Origin: Crocinitomicaceae bacterium
Lineage (GTDB): Bacteria; Bacteroidota; Bacteroidia; Flavobacteriales_D; Crocinitomicaceae
Reading direction: 5' to 3'
Length of the DNA stretch: 64,000 nucleotides
NCBI GenBank assembly: GCA_017983465.1
Contig: JAGOBK010000002.1
Span: forward strand, 124,001-188,000
Shown: positions 35,712 through 45,133 of the stretch, one piece after another
How positions within the stretch are numbered: the stretch's first letter is position 1
Layout: the number at the start of each line of letters is the position of its first letter
Translations under genes and position numbers: made by a program
Notes under the pieces: model-generated
Told to the model about the DNA's origin: nothing
The model's database searches: none
What the model saw: only the letters and a program-made list of their open reading frames with translations

Positions 35712-37445
35712 TTAGAAGCGAGCTGTCACACCACCCATTACTTGGAATGGTTGAACAGGATAATTATACCAACGGTTATAGCGTTGAGCAGCAACATTGT
35801 TCAATTGTAAAAATGCTGAAACTCTTTGGCTGTAGCGGTATTCAACTCCAAGATTCAAATCCACAATAGTTCCTAAAGAGACGAAATATTGTCCATTTTC
35901 TTCCTTCACACCTTCTCCTGTAGCATAAACAAGCGCATTTCTTCCGGTTTCTAAGGTACCATCCAAAGAAATGGTGAACTTGTCATACAGATTGTAGGAC
36001 CCACGAATCAAGCATTGCAATTGCGGTAGATTCCAAGCACGTGCTTGGTTGTACATTTCATAAGAGTAGAAACGTGCAATTCCATCTATTTTCAATTTTT
36101 CGGACATCTGATAACTCAATGATCCTTCAATGGTTGTTAAGTTCAAGGTGTCATAAATAACGTTAAACTGGTTTCTGTATACACCAAAGGTATCGGTAAC
36201 AAAAAGCGCCTTGTTTTCAATATGCGCAAAACTTGCGCCAATGTTAAAGCTCATTCTTTTACTTAATGTCCCCTTGAAACCACCATAAATATCAAATGGA
36301 TTGTGTTCATTCAACAGTTGTTGATTCACACGAATAAACGGATTCTGACTTGTTAAACTTTGAATCGTATTTTGTTTCAATCCACCTTTAATTCCAAGAT
36401 ATGGAATAAAAATATCATTAAACATCGCATATTTGAACTCTGCTTGTGGATATAAATAGACCATGTTTTTATCCGCGTGGAGGTCCGCCGTAATGCCAAT
36501 GCCAATCTCAATTTTCAAGCGATTGTCAAGCATTTGTGTCCATACGCCTGGCTTAAAGTCAATAATGGTATTTTGATTTGAAATCCCCGTGTCTCCGACA
36601 GACATGACTGAATCTAATATTCCATAGGTATAGCCATTGTATCTCACACCAATATCGCCGTAAAAACGTTCATTTCGGTTGTTATACCAGAGGCGAGACT
36701 TGAAGTTAAAATGATTTTCACGTGCCCTCCAATCGGCAAGCGTATCCGCTATTTTTCTAGTTTGAAAATTCGTGTAGTCTGCTTTTATATTAAAATTTAA
36801 CCTTGCACTATCTCCTCTATTAGCGACATATTCTGCCGATCCATTATATACTTGAAAACGTTGTGCAATAGAATCTTTGGACAAGCTATCATCTTGAACT
36901 CCATAATAGTGAAAGCCATTATTTTGGTAATTAAACTCACCTAAAAGGTTATAGTTGCGTTCATTTATTTTCCCAAAGACTGTAGCGTTCGTGCGGTCAT
37001 ATTGTGCTGGTGCATACACCACTTTTTCTCTGTTTTTGATATCGCCAAAAGAAGATAAGTGCTTTACATTCGCGCCATATTGATAAGCTCTTGAACGAGT
37101 TGAGTTGAAATACAATTCACCTAAAGGCATAATTGTAGACCCCACTCCTACTTTTGCATAGAATGGATACAATTGCTTCAATTTTTCCGTTGTTTCTACC
37201 GTTGCTGCTTCAATTGAATCCAATGATATTTTCGTTGGAACTTGAAAAAACAATAGCGGATAAGCCTTTACCTGAGCAGCTTTCACGGTGTCAATAATTT
37301 TAGGGTGAGCTAAAATTCTGAATGCCGGCTCAACTGTTCTATTTGCCCTCATTTCAATGACTAAATCATCTTTTTGTGCCCAAATGCCAGAAACGAATAC
37401 TAGCGCAATTATCGTAAGTACGTATTTCATGTTCTTAATTTTCAT
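35712..37445 (-). CDS. TonB-receptor-like outer-membrane barrel protein
   Basis: About 577 aa from the ATG at 37445 (37430, MKYVLTIIAL, is equally possible; the TTG at 37454 is less likely). Signal peptide cut after IWAQ. The body is a run of amphipathic beta strands with aromatic ends (FNFKSRLWYNNRNERFYGDI, KISYFPY-like alternations) ending in an outer-membrane type C-terminus, VMGGVTARF, with terminal Phe for BAM recognition. There is no obvious plug domain or TonB box, so it is not a complete TonB receptor. It follows the 1024-aa TPR gene and overlaps it by about 11 nt, so the two are probably partners. Confidence 0.75.
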   Translation of the reverse strand: MKIKNMKYVLTIIALVFVSGIWAQKDDLVIEMRANRTVEPAFRILAHPKIIDTVKAAQVKAYPLLFFQVPTKISLDSIEAATVETTEKLKQLYPFYAKVGVGSTIMPLGELYFNSTRSRAYQYGANVKHLSSFGDIKNREKVVYAPAQYDRTNATVFGKINERNYNLLGEFNYQNNGFHYYGVQDDSLSKDSIAQRFQVYNGSAEYVANRGDSARLNFNIKADYTNFQTRKIADTLADWRARENHFNFKSRLWYNNRNERFYGDIGVRYNGYTYGILDSVMSVGDTGISNQNTIIDFKPGVWTQMLDNRLKIEIGIGITADLHADKNMVYLYPQAEFKYAMFNDIFIPYLGIKGGLKQNTIQSLTSQNPFIRVNQQLLNEHNPFDIYGGFKGTLSKRMSFNIGASFAHIENKALFVTDTFGVYRNQFNVIYDTLNLTTIEGSLSYQMSEKLKIDGIARFYSYEMYNQARAWNLPQLQCLIRGSYNLYDKFTISLDGTLETGRNALVYATGEGVKEENGQYFVSLGTIVDLNLGVEYRYSQRVSAFLQLNNVAAQRYNRWYNYPVQPFQVMGGVTARF

Positions 37446-40400
37446 TGATTTCAATTTTCATTTCTGGTTCCTTTTCTTCTGTTGCCGGTGGATTTTTCAG
37501 TTGCATCAATTCGTCCCAAAGGTCATTCGCTTCTGACTGAATTCCATCATTGGAATCAGGATAAAAATCAATCACCGATTTCAGTGTTTGTTCAGCTTGG
37601 AAAAGATCATCGTTCAACATATGTATTCTCGTTTGCAACATGAGTCCTTTCGCAACCCAGAAATTATAACTTGGTTTCATTTTAACCAAGGCCTTGATTT
37701 CTGTTTCAGCAAGGGCGAGTTCTTTGTTTTTAAAATAGATGTCAGCCAACAAATACTTTGCTTCAGACCCCATTGCCGTTGTGGTGTTTTTCACCAACCA
37801 TTCCAAAGAAGGTTTGGCATTATTGTATTCCTTTAGGTTATAATTGGACAATCCAATTGAATACTCTGCTTCTACTTTAATTTGAGGGGTGATTGCCGCA
37901 TTTTCTAAAACGAATTTAGCATTGACAATAGAGTTTGCAAAGTCATCAATGAGGAATGCACAACGCATTTGACCTAATTTTGCTTGGAAAGTCGTGGTCG
38001 GTTTCGTCGCTAATTCATCTAATTTCTTGTAATAATTATTGGCTTTAGCGTACTCTTTTTTACCGTAGTAATAAGAAGACAACTTCGCGGCTGCGAACTC
38101 CGTATAGGCCGTAGTCGGTGTTTCCATAAATTTCTCAAAATAATTGATGGCATTAACGGAATCCTTTATTTTGAGGTAGCTATTACCTAAATAGAAGTAG
38201 GTTTCATTCGCAAAGCGTCCATTCGGGAATTTCGTTAAATAAATCTCGAAATTCGGTGCTGCTTCAGCATAGTTACTATCAAGGTAACTATTCCAAGCTG
38301 GCGAATAGAACATGTTCTCTTTCTCTTCTTTGGAAATGTTTGCACAAGGATATTGGTCCGCGATGGATGATGCCAATTCTGGATTCTTTTGAGCATTGTA
38401 TACATCAATCAGTGCTTTTACTACTTTTTCACAAACTTCACGTTGCTGTTCAAATTCCGCCAAAATACTTTTGTAGGCAGATTCGGCTTTAATATAATCC
38501 CATTTCTTATAGTATGCATCCGCCATATCGAGACGAACATCCAACACATATGTTGAATTCGGGTATTCCTTTAAGAAATTATCGTAAGCTATTAGTGCCT
38601 CGTCGAAATCTCGTTGGGACATATATGTTCTTCCTAACTCAAAAGAGGCGTTCATTCGGTATTTTGACTTCTTGAAATTACTCAATAAGTCATTCAAGGT
38701 TTTAATTTTATCGCTAGGTTGGTCGTTATACCCGTAAGCTTTTGCCAAGTAATACATCGCCTTGTCGTTCAAACCAGAATTTAACGCCAAAGCATTCTTG
38801 TAGAATTCAACAGCCAATAAATTCTGACGTGTCAAATAATAGCAATCAGCCACCCTGAAGGTCGCGTCCAGCACTTTGTTCTTGTCTTTTGGTGCAAATT
38901 GAAGGTAGGTTCTGAAGGATTCAATGCATTGATCATATGCCTCTTGTTCCATGTATGCGTAACCGATATTGTAATATGCATCGATTTTTTCTGGTAAAGA
39001 GTTTGATGCTGGAGATGAAATAAATTCTCTGTACATGGAGATCGCTTCCTTCAATTCTTTTTTGCGGAAATAAACATCTGCAACCCAGTAACGAGCTAAC
39101 GCAACCATTTGAGGATCCATTGGGTATTTTTCTACCAATTTGAACGCACTCATCGCATCAGTATATTCATTTTTCTGGAACAATTCCACACCATAATTAA
39201 ATGCCACTGTTTGATACACACGTTTTAACTTCGCGTCCATTGAAGGCAATTTATCCAAGCTTTCTATCGCTTTCGCATAGTTGCTTGTGGTTGTGTAAAC
39301 ATTCACCAAATATTGAAACACATCAGATTTTCGTTTGGTATTTGGATAACGTGAAAGGTAGTTTTCAAAGGCACGAACAGACTCATCATATGGGTTAATG
39401 TCCACTTTAAAGGAGATAACTGCAAATTGATATAACGCATCCTCTTGAATATTTGGAAGGCTCGTCATATCGGAAGCACGTTCAAAAGCACTTCTTGCTG
39501 GCAATAATTTATCTGCTTTTAAATACGCGTCACCAATTTGATACATCGAGATATGTCCGAGACTATCATCTACACGTGTCACTTTATCAAAGTTCTTAAT
39601 TGCTTTCTCGAATTGATTCGTCTTGTAATAGGAAAATCCAAGTTCATAAAAGTCATCTCGAGTACCTTTCGATTTGGCATGGAATTTTTCTAGATAGACT
39701 ATGGCTTCAGTGTACATTGCGAGTTGGTAATAGGCATCACCAATAATATGCTGAATATCCGCTTCATTATTTACTACAGAACAGCTTAATACAGTTGGAG
39801 CTAAATCTATTACCTCTTGGAATTTCCCTTGCTTGTGCAATATCTGAGCGATGTAATAAGGAACGACACCACAAAAAGTGGAATCCGTGCGTAATTTTTG
39901 GAATCCCTCTAAGGCAACTTGAAGTGCGTTTTTTGTGTAGCTAATATGTGAATAAAAGTACAAACTTGGTTTAGCGTACTGTGTAGTACCATCTTTAACA
40001 TCGCGAAATGCATCATAAGAGCTTTCTAAATCACCATTTTGAAATGCAGAATACCCCATTTTAAAGAGGACTTCTTCTTTTTCATCGGACTCAACTTCAC
40101 GCACAGGAACTTTGGCGTATGCGATTTGAGCTGATTCAAAATCTTCATTTTGAAAATGGAAATTTCCAATTTTCAAAGCGATTTTATTCTTGTAAATATT
40201 ATCCGGATAGGCTTTATTAAAAGCATCCAAAAGAGGAATCGCATCATTATTATACAATTCCAATGCAGAAATTCCCTCATAGTAATAAGCCTTTATTAAA
40301 AAAGGATCGTTGGGATTTCTTTTAGCTTCTTTACTCCCACTAATAAACGCATGGAATTCTTGTTTGGCCGCACTATATTGGGCTTTTTCATACAATTCTT

Positions 40401-40509
40401 CTGCGCGGAAAAAAGTGGCATTTTCACCGGCATATTTAGCCGTTTCCTGAGCCCAAAAATGAATGGGCAGGAAGATTGCAAGGACGAGATGGCGTAAGTT
40501 ACGATTCAT
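37435..40509 (-). CDS. Large exported TPR protein
   Basis: 1024 aa. Signal peptide 1-20 (…IHFWAQ). Almost the whole length is TPR/Sel1-like helical hairpins; clear units contain AYYNIGYAYMEQEAYDQCI, ETYFYLGNSYLKIKDSVNAI, ASFELGRTYMSQRDFDEAL and PYYIAQILHKQGKFQEVI. The C-terminus is acidic (EEKEPEMKIEINEN). Periplasmic by its signal peptide. With the barrel gene downstream (overlapping starts) it forms a TPR/barrel pair of a kind seen often in Flavobacteriales; a role in envelope assembly or transport is inferred, not shown. Confidence 0.85.
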   Translation of the reverse strand: MNRNLRHLVLAIFLPIHFWAQETAKYAGENATFFRAEELYEKAQYSAAKQEFHAFISGSKEAKRNPNDPFLIKAYYYEGISALELYNNDAIPLLDAFNKAYPDNIYKNKIALKIGNFHFQNEDFESAQIAYAKVPVREVESDEKEEVLFKMGYSAFQNGDLESSYDAFRDVKDGTTQYAKPSLYFYSHISYTKNALQVALEGFQKLRTDSTFCGVVPYYIAQILHKQGKFQEVIDLAPTVLSCSVVNNEADIQHIIGDAYYQLAMYTEAIVYLEKFHAKSKGTRDDFYELGFSYYKTNQFEKAIKNFDKVTRVDDSLGHISMYQIGDAYLKADKLLPARSAFERASDMTSLPNIQEDALYQFAVISFKVDINPYDESVRAFENYLSRYPNTKRKSDVFQYLVNVYTTTSNYAKAIESLDKLPSMDAKLKRVYQTVAFNYGVELFQKNEYTDAMSAFKLVEKYPMDPQMVALARYWVADVYFRKKELKEAISMYREFISSPASNSLPEKIDAYYNIGYAYMEQEAYDQCIESFRTYLQFAPKDKNKVLDATFRVADCYYLTRQNLLAVEFYKNALALNSGLNDKAMYYLAKAYGYNDQPSDKIKTLNDLLSNFKKSKYRMNASFELGRTYMSQRDFDEALIAYDNFLKEYPNSTYVLDVRLDMADAYYKKWDYIKAESAYKSILAEFEQQREVCEKVVKALIDVYNAQKNPELASSIADQYPCANISKEEKENMFYSPAWNSYLDSNYAEAAPNFEIYLTKFPNGRFANETYFYLGNSYLKIKDSVNAINYFEKFMETPTTAYTEFAAAKLSSYYYGKKEYAKANNYYKKLDELATKPTTTFQAKLGQMRCAFLIDDFANSIVNAKFVLENAAITPQIKVEAEYSIGLSNYNLKEYNNAKPSLEWLVKNTTTAMGSEAKYLLADIYFKNKELALAETEIKALVKMKPSYNFWVAKGLMLQTRIHMLNDDLFQAEQTLKSVIDFYPDSNDGIQSEANDLWDELMQLKNPPATEEKEPEMKIEINEN

Positions 40510-40648
40510 AGTATGTAAAATTACAATTGGCCAGCTGTGGGAATGAGGAGACTTTCAAAAGTTTTAAACCTGAAAGTGTTAAGATATTATCGGAGGAGGA
40601 ATTGAATGGTTACAACAAAATCAGCACTTTTGTTTCAAAGTTAAGACC

Positions 40649-41326
40649 GTGTCAAAAGTAATCACCCTCGCAAATGCCCAAATTTATCAGCAAGATAAGC
40701 TGATCCTGAAGAACGTATGGTTCGATTTGGAAGAAACAGAATTCGCCTATTTGATTGGAAAAACAGGTAGTGGAAAAAGTAGTTTGTTAAAAACACTCTA
40801 TGGAGAACTGCCACTAGTGGAAGGAGAGGGACACGTTTCTGAATACAACTTAAAACGAATAACCAAAAAAGAAATTCCTTTTTTAAGAAGAAAAATAGGT
40901 ATCGTTTTCCAGGATTTTCAATTGTTACCAGACCGCACAGTGATTGACAATTTAGCTTTTGTTTTGGGCGCAACGGGATGGAAGGACAAAGAACTCATTC
41001 ATAAAAGAGCACTGAGTTGCTTACAATTGGTAGGGATTGAACAAAAAGCAAATAGCTTCCCGCATACGTTATCAGGTGGAGAACAGCAACGTGTTTCCAT
41101 TGCAAGAGCATTACTTAATCAACCTTCATTAATTCTTGCCGATGAACCAACTGGAAATTTAGATCCGGAAACTTCTGAGGAAATCATGCAATTATTGATT
41201 GCCGTTGCGAAAGAAGAAAAAACAGCCATCCTCATGGCTACGCACGACATGAACATGGTGGAAAAATTTCCAGGTAGAATAATCAAAGTCGAAGAAGGAG
41301 AATTAATTGAGCTAAAAAATCTTTAG
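40649..41326 (+). CDS. ABC transporter ATPase of the FtsE/LolD type
   Basis: 225 aa single ABC domain. Walker A GKTGSGKS (37-44), Q-loop VFQDFQLLPDRTVIDNLAF, signature LSGGEQQR (141-148), Walker B LILADEP (161-167) and switch His in ATHDMNMV. Small size, the FQLLPDRTV segment and an ADEPTGNLD ending are typical of FtsE (division, with FtsX) and LolD (lipoprotein export). In Bacteroidota the single gene without a neighbouring permease is usually called FtsE; no FtsX is in this window. The start is GTG at 40649. It converges on ansA with stop codons overlapping. Confidence 0.85.
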   Translation: MSKVITLANAQIYQQDKLILKNVWFDLEETEFAYLIGKTGSGKSSLLKTLYGELPLVEGEGHVSEYNLKRITKKEIPFLRRKIGIVFQDFQLLPDRTVIDNLAFVLGATGWKDKELIHKRALSCLQLVGIEQKANSFPHTLSGGEQQRVSIARALLNQPSLILADEPTGNLDPETSEEIMQLLIAVAKEEKTAILMATHDMNMVEKFPGRIIKVEEGELIELKNL

Positions 41327-42336
41327 TCCATCTCACCAACCATCGATTCCTGTAATCTTTCTCGTATGTCTGTATGACCTTTTCCTAGTAAATACATGAT
41401 TTTCGTGAGAGCGGCTTCACTGGTCAAGTTTCGACCACTGATGACTCCAATTCGTTCAAAAAAGGAACTGGTCTGATACGCTCCTTGTTGCACGGCGCCA
41501 GATCCACATTGGGTAATATTCAATACGATTCCACCTCTTTCAATAAAAGACGTCACTAATTCTTGGAAAAGAGCATCAGATGGTGCATTTCCAGAACCAT
41601 AGGTTTCCAATACAATCGCTTGAACCCGTTGATCAGCAAAAATAGCTCGGTAGAATTCGAAATTCATTCCTGGAAACAAGCGAATCAATGCGACATTATT
41701 TTTAAAGGATGTAAACACAGTAAATTCAGGCAACTCCGTTCTGAAGAGTCGATCTTTTTGCCATTCAATTTGAACACCTGCTTTGGCCAGTTCCGGATAA
41801 TTTGGTGACTGAAATGCCTCAAATTGGTTTGCTGAAATCTTACTACTACGATTTCCACGATAAAGAGAGTATTCAAAGTATACAGCAACTTCTTGAAGAA
41901 TAGCTGCTCCTTTTTCATCCTTCATTCCCGCAATTTCAATGGCAGTAATTAAATTTTCTTTTCCATCAGTTCTGATTGTCCCGATAGGTAATTGAGACCC
42001 TGTAAATACAACTGGTTTTCTTAGGCCTTGTAACATAAAACTCAATGCCGAAGCAGAAAATGCCATTGTATCCGATCCGTGTAAAATCACAAATCCATCG
42101 TAATGCGCATCGTTTTGTTCAACTAATTCCGCCATTTGAGTCCAATGAAGCAAGTTCATTTCTGAAGAATCGATAGGTTCTTCAAAGCTGATGCTTTCAA
42201 TTTCCACATTTAAGCGACTCAATTCTGGAACGTGGTCGTGGATGTGTTTAAAATTGAAACTTTCCAACTCACCTGATTGGGGATTTTTAATCATCCCAAT
42301 GGTTCCGCCTGTGTATATAAGGAGAATTTTAGTCAT
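41323..42336 (-). CDS. ansA: Type I L-asparaginase
   Basis: 337 aa. It hydrolyses asparagine to aspartate and ammonia in the cytoplasm. The first active-site Thr is in YTGGTIGMI (Thr12) and the second in LHGSDTMAFSAS; further family marks are KPVVFTGSQLPIG, RTDGKENLITAIE and YGSGNAPSD. There is no signal peptide, as expected for type I. Its ATG overlaps the end of the tatD-type gene by 8 nt; galE, tatD-type and ansA form one tightly packed minus-strand unit. The 3' end overlaps the ABC gene stop. Confidence 0.93.
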   Translation of the reverse strand: MTKILLIYTGGTIGMIKNPQSGELESFNFKHIHDHVPELSRLNVEIESISFEEPIDSSEMNLLHWTQMAELVEQNDAHYDGFVILHGSDTMAFSASALSFMLQGLRKPVVFTGSQLPIGTIRTDGKENLITAIEIAGMKDEKGAAILQEVAVYFEYSLYRGNRSSKISANQFEAFQSPNYPELAKAGVQIEWQKDRLFRTELPEFTVFTSFKNNVALIRLFPGMNFEFYRAIFADQRVQAIVLETYGSGNAPSDALFQELVTSFIERGGIVLNITQCGSGAVQQGAYQTSSFFERIGVISGRNLTSEAALTKIMYLLGKGHTDIRERLQESMVGEMD

Positions 42337-43132
42337 GGTTTAACTGTATGAATTTGTGTAATTGAAACAATTCCATCGCATTCTGACTAGTGGTTTCTTT
42401 CACCTCATCCATGGAAATCCCCAAAATATCTACGATCTTACCCGCAACTTCTGCAACGTAACTGGATTCATTTCGCTTGCCTCTGTAAGGCACTGGACTT
42501 AAATAAGGTGCATCCGTTTCTAACACTAAACGATTCAATGGGATGTGTGGAATCACTTCTTGAAGTCCTGCATTTTTATACGTTAGAACGCCCCCAATTC
42601 CAAAGTAGAATTGCTCGTATTTCAGGATTTTTTTGACTTGTTCGACACTTCCGGTGTAGCAATGAAATACGCCTTTTAGCTCTGGAGTCCATTCTTGGTC
42701 CATGATTTCGAACAATTCATCAAATGCTTTGCGCACATGAATAGCAATGGGCAGTTTCAATTCTTTCGCCCAACGTATTTGTGTACGAAAAACTTCCTTT
42801 TGTTCTTCGATAAACGTTTTATCCCAGTAAAGATCCATCCCTATTTCACCTACCGCACAATAATGACTTGGATTAGCGAATAATTTATCCTCGATGATCT
42901 TCAATTCTTCCCTCCAGTTTTCCTTCACATATGTGGGATGTAATCCCATCATTTGAATACAAGAAGAATCTAGAGCCGCCAATTTTTCCATAGGTCCAAT
43001 CGAACTACTGTCGATATTTGGCAATAGCATGGCTTGAACTCCTGCGTTTTTTGCCCTTTGCAGCATTTCCATTTGATCTTCGTCAAATTCTTCTGCGTAC
43101 AAATGCGCGTGTGTATCGATTAAAAAGGACAT
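42329..43132 (-). CDS. TatD family metal-dependent hydrolase
   Basis: 267 aa from ATG 43132, placed 1 nt after the galE stop; an in-frame ATG at 43147 lies inside galE and is less likely. TIM-barrel DNase/deacylase family with the metal-binding DTHAHLYAEEFDEDQ near the N-terminus, GEIGMDLYWD, HVRKAFDEL, GVFHCYTGS and C-terminal ETDAPYLSPVPYRGKRNES. TatD proteins are Mg2+-dependent 3'-5' exonucleases acting in DNA repair and turnover; members of this group also act on D-aminoacyl-tRNA. It overlaps ansA by 8 nt. Confidence 0.93.
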   Translation of the reverse strand: MSFLIDTHAHLYAEEFDEDQMEMLQRAKNAGVQAMLLPNIDSSSIGPMEKLAALDSSCIQMMGLHPTYVKENWREELKIIEDKLFANPSHYCAVGEIGMDLYWDKTFIEEQKEVFRTQIRWAKELKLPIAIHVRKAFDELFEIMDQEWTPELKGVFHCYTGSVEQVKKILKYEQFYFGIGGVLTYKNAGLQEVIPHIPLNRLVLETDAPYLSPVPYRGKRNESSYVAEVAGKIVDILGISMDEVKETTSQNAMELFQLHKFIQLNHD

Positions 43133-43133
43133 G

Positions 43134-44159
43134 CTACTTAATTTCATTTAAGGCCAATTCCCAATTCCAAGCATCGCGAACAGCATCTTCAATGCTGCGT
43201 TTTGCCTTCCAATCAAGCATCTCTTTGGATTTCGTTGCATTGGCATATATCTCAACTACATCTCCTGTCCTTCTTGGTCCAATTTGGTAATTTAATTTTT
43301 CATTGCTCACTTTTTCAAAGACATGGATGACCTCCAGGACAGTTGTGCCGGTGCCGGTGCCGATGTTCACCGCTTCTAAACAGCCATTCTCTTGTTTTTC
43401 CAAAAACTGTATCGCTTGAACATGAGCTTCAGCCAAATCCATCACGTGAATATAGTCTCTTACACAAGAACCATCACGTGTCGGATAGTCATCGCCAAAA
43501 ACCGTCAAGAAAGCTTGTTTTCCAATAGCTGTTTGCGTGACAAATGGTAATAAATTATTTGGTTTTCCCAGCGGGAATTCTCCGATTTTTGCACTTGGAT
43601 GTGCGCCAACTGGATTAAAGTAGCGAAGATTCATCAAGTGAAAATCTGGTGCCGATTTAAAAAAGTCTAGGATGATTTGTTCACCAATCCATTTGGTATA
43701 TCCGTATGGAGATTCTGGTAAACTTTTCGGTGTTTCTTCGTGAACTTCTTTGATTTCCTTCGGTTCACCATAAACAGTACATGAAGAAGAAAAAACAAAA
43801 TTGAGCACCTTGAATTCTTCCATCAAGGATAGCATATTCAATAGTCCAACAAGGTTGTTTTGATAGTACTGCAATGGTTTTTCTACAGATTCTCCAACCG
43901 CCTTGTATGCCGCAAAGTGAATGATGCCATGAAAGGAATATTGTTGGAATATTTTTCGCATTTCATCAACTTGACAAACATCTACACGATGAACCGTCGG
44001 TTGAAAACCTAAAATTTCCGTTAGTCCATTCAATGCCACTTCCGAAGCATTTCTAAAATCATCCACGATAATCGGTGAATATCCTTTTTCTATCAAAGCG
44101 ACAACCGTGTGTGAGCCAATATAGCCTGCTCCACCCGTTACTAAAACATGTTTACTCAT
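43134..44159 (-). CDS. galE: UDP-glucose 4-epimerase
   Basis: 341 aa extended short-chain dehydrogenase. NAD-binding GGAGYIGSHTVV at the N-terminus, IHFAAYKAVGESV, SSSCTVYGEP for the catalytic Ser/Thr, catalytic Tyr and Lys in SPYGYTKWIGEQI, NLRYFNPVGAHPS, and RDGSCVRDYIHVMDLA. It interconverts UDP-glucose and UDP-galactose for envelope polysaccharide. The NIGTGTGTTVLEV segment contains a short DNA tandem repeat (GCCGGT) where relatives usually read GTGKGYSV. First gene of a galE/tatD-type/ansA unit; a TAACTTTG box ends 5 nt before the ATG. Confidence 0.96.
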   Translation of the reverse strand: MSKHVLVTGGAGYIGSHTVVALIEKGYSPIIVDDFRNASEVALNGLTEILGFQPTVHRVDVCQVDEMRKIFQQYSFHGIIHFAAYKAVGESVEKPLQYYQNNLVGLLNMLSLMEEFKVLNFVFSSSCTVYGEPKEIKEVHEETPKSLPESPYGYTKWIGEQIILDFFKSAPDFHLMNLRYFNPVGAHPSAKIGEFPLGKPNNLLPFVTQTAIGKQAFLTVFGDDYPTRDGSCVRDYIHVMDLAEAHVQAIQFLEKQENGCLEAVNIGTGTGTTVLEVIHVFEKVSNEKLNYQIGPRRTGDVVEIYANATKSKEMLDWKAKRSIEDAVRDAWNWELALNEIK

Positions 44160-44164
44160 ACCAA

Positions 44165-44172
44165 CAAAGTTA
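44165..44172 (-). promoter_or_regulatory. galE -7 element TAACTTTG
   Basis: Minus strand TAACTTTG 5 nt before the galE ATG. The 16 bases from this box through the start codon are identical to those before the SCO gene (60799-60814). Confidence 0.5.
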
Positions 44173-44244
44173 GCTATGATTCTGAGGAAAATAGCATTTC
44201 ATCGGGGAAACGAACAAATTTTCCTTATCCTTGTTAACGAAACA

Positions 44245-44667
44245 ATGAAACTCATTCCCATTCTTCTTTTCTTTTTGTTCACTTCCTTTCAATGGAAGCT
44301 GGATTCCAAAAGTAATTTAACCGTTACTGTTACGAATATTCAGAATTCGAAGGGGAAAATTTCCTTCGGATTGTTTCGCAAGGTCGATTCCTTTCCTGTA
44401 AAGGGGAAACAATTCAAAGGAGTCTTTATTGAAACGAAGAAACCGAGTACAAAATATACCTTTGAGAACCTCGCGGATGGGCAATATGCAGTAGCCATTT
44501 TTCACGATGAAAATGAAAACGGCATCATGGATAAGAACATGTTCGGTGCTCCAACCGAAGCGTATGGATTTTCTAGAAATGCGCGAGGAACATTCTCTGC
44601 TCCAAGTTTTGAAGAAGCCAAGATTGATTTGAAAGAAAACAAATCAATCGAAATTTGGATCAAATAA
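44245..44667 (+). CDS. DUF2141 domain secreted protein
   Basis: 140 aa from ATG 44245. An upstream ATG at 44176 would add 23 residues and hide the signal peptide, so 44245 is preferred. Signal peptide 1-19 (MKLIPILLFFLFTSFQW). The domain is recognisable by NIQNSKGKISFGLF, the central DGQYAVAIFHDENENGIMDKN motif (acidic, Ca2+-like DxNxNG) and FGAPTEAYGFSRNARG. DUF2141 proteins are periplasmic or secreted and of unknown function. The stop codon is 1 nt from the convergent biotin-carrier stop. Confidence 0.82.
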   Translation: MKLIPILLFFLFTSFQWKLDSKSNLTVTVTNIQNSKGKISFGLFRKVDSFPVKGKQFKGVFIETKKPSTKYTFENLADGQYAVAIFHDENENGIMDKNMFGAPTEAYGFSRNARGTFSAPSFEEAKIDLKENKSIEIWIK

Positions 44668-44668
44668 T

Positions 44669-45130
44669 TTATTCGAAGGAAACTAAAACGGATCCTTTTT
44701 CGACCACATCGCCTTGTTGAATATTGATGGCACTAACCACGCCTATTCCTTCTGCTTTCAAGACATTTTCCATTTTCATGGCCTCTAGTGACAAAATTGG
44801 ATCTCCTGGTTGAATCTCTTGACCCAATTCTATGTGAATGCTCGTAACACGTCCAGGCATCGGTGCAGCTAATTCTTTTAACTTGCGAATTTTTGGCTTG
44901 TCGAAGCCCAAAGAAGCGATGATTTCATCCAATTCTCCTTTGCGTTTCACCTGAAACACGCGGTGGTTAATTTTAATCGTTAGTTCACGGTTTTCTGATT
45001 GATCTTGAACAATCTCACCATGAAAAACCACGCCATTGTGTGTAATGTCAAAAAATCGATGGTCGTGCCAAGTAATTGCTGCGCCTCCAGCAGTTGGCAT
45101 ATCTTTTCCGTCAAAAATCCAATTATTCAT
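44669..45130 (-). CDS. Biotin carboxyl carrier protein (acyl-CoA carboxylase)
   Basis: 153 aa. The C-terminal biotinyl domain (about 85-153) has LAAPMPGRVTSIHIELGQEI and EAMKMEN with biotinylated Lys119. Residues 1-80 form a beta-rich carrier/BT-type extension (RKGELDEIIASLG). Length and architecture suit the free biotin carrier of a propionyl- or methylmalonyl-CoA type enzyme in Bacteroidota, and the carboxyltransferase at 31208-32749 is a natural partner. The biotin carboxylase is missing here. It lies 3 nt after ileS in the same direction. Confidence 0.88.
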   Translation of the reverse strand: MNNWIFDGKDMPTAGGAAITWHDHRFFDITHNGVVFHGEIVQDQSENRELTIKINHRVFQVKRKGELDEIIASLGFDKPKIRKLKELAAPMPGRVTSIHIELGQEIQPGDPILSLEAMKMENVLKAEGIGVVSAINIQQGDVVEKGSVLVSFE

Positions 45131-45133
45131 GGC

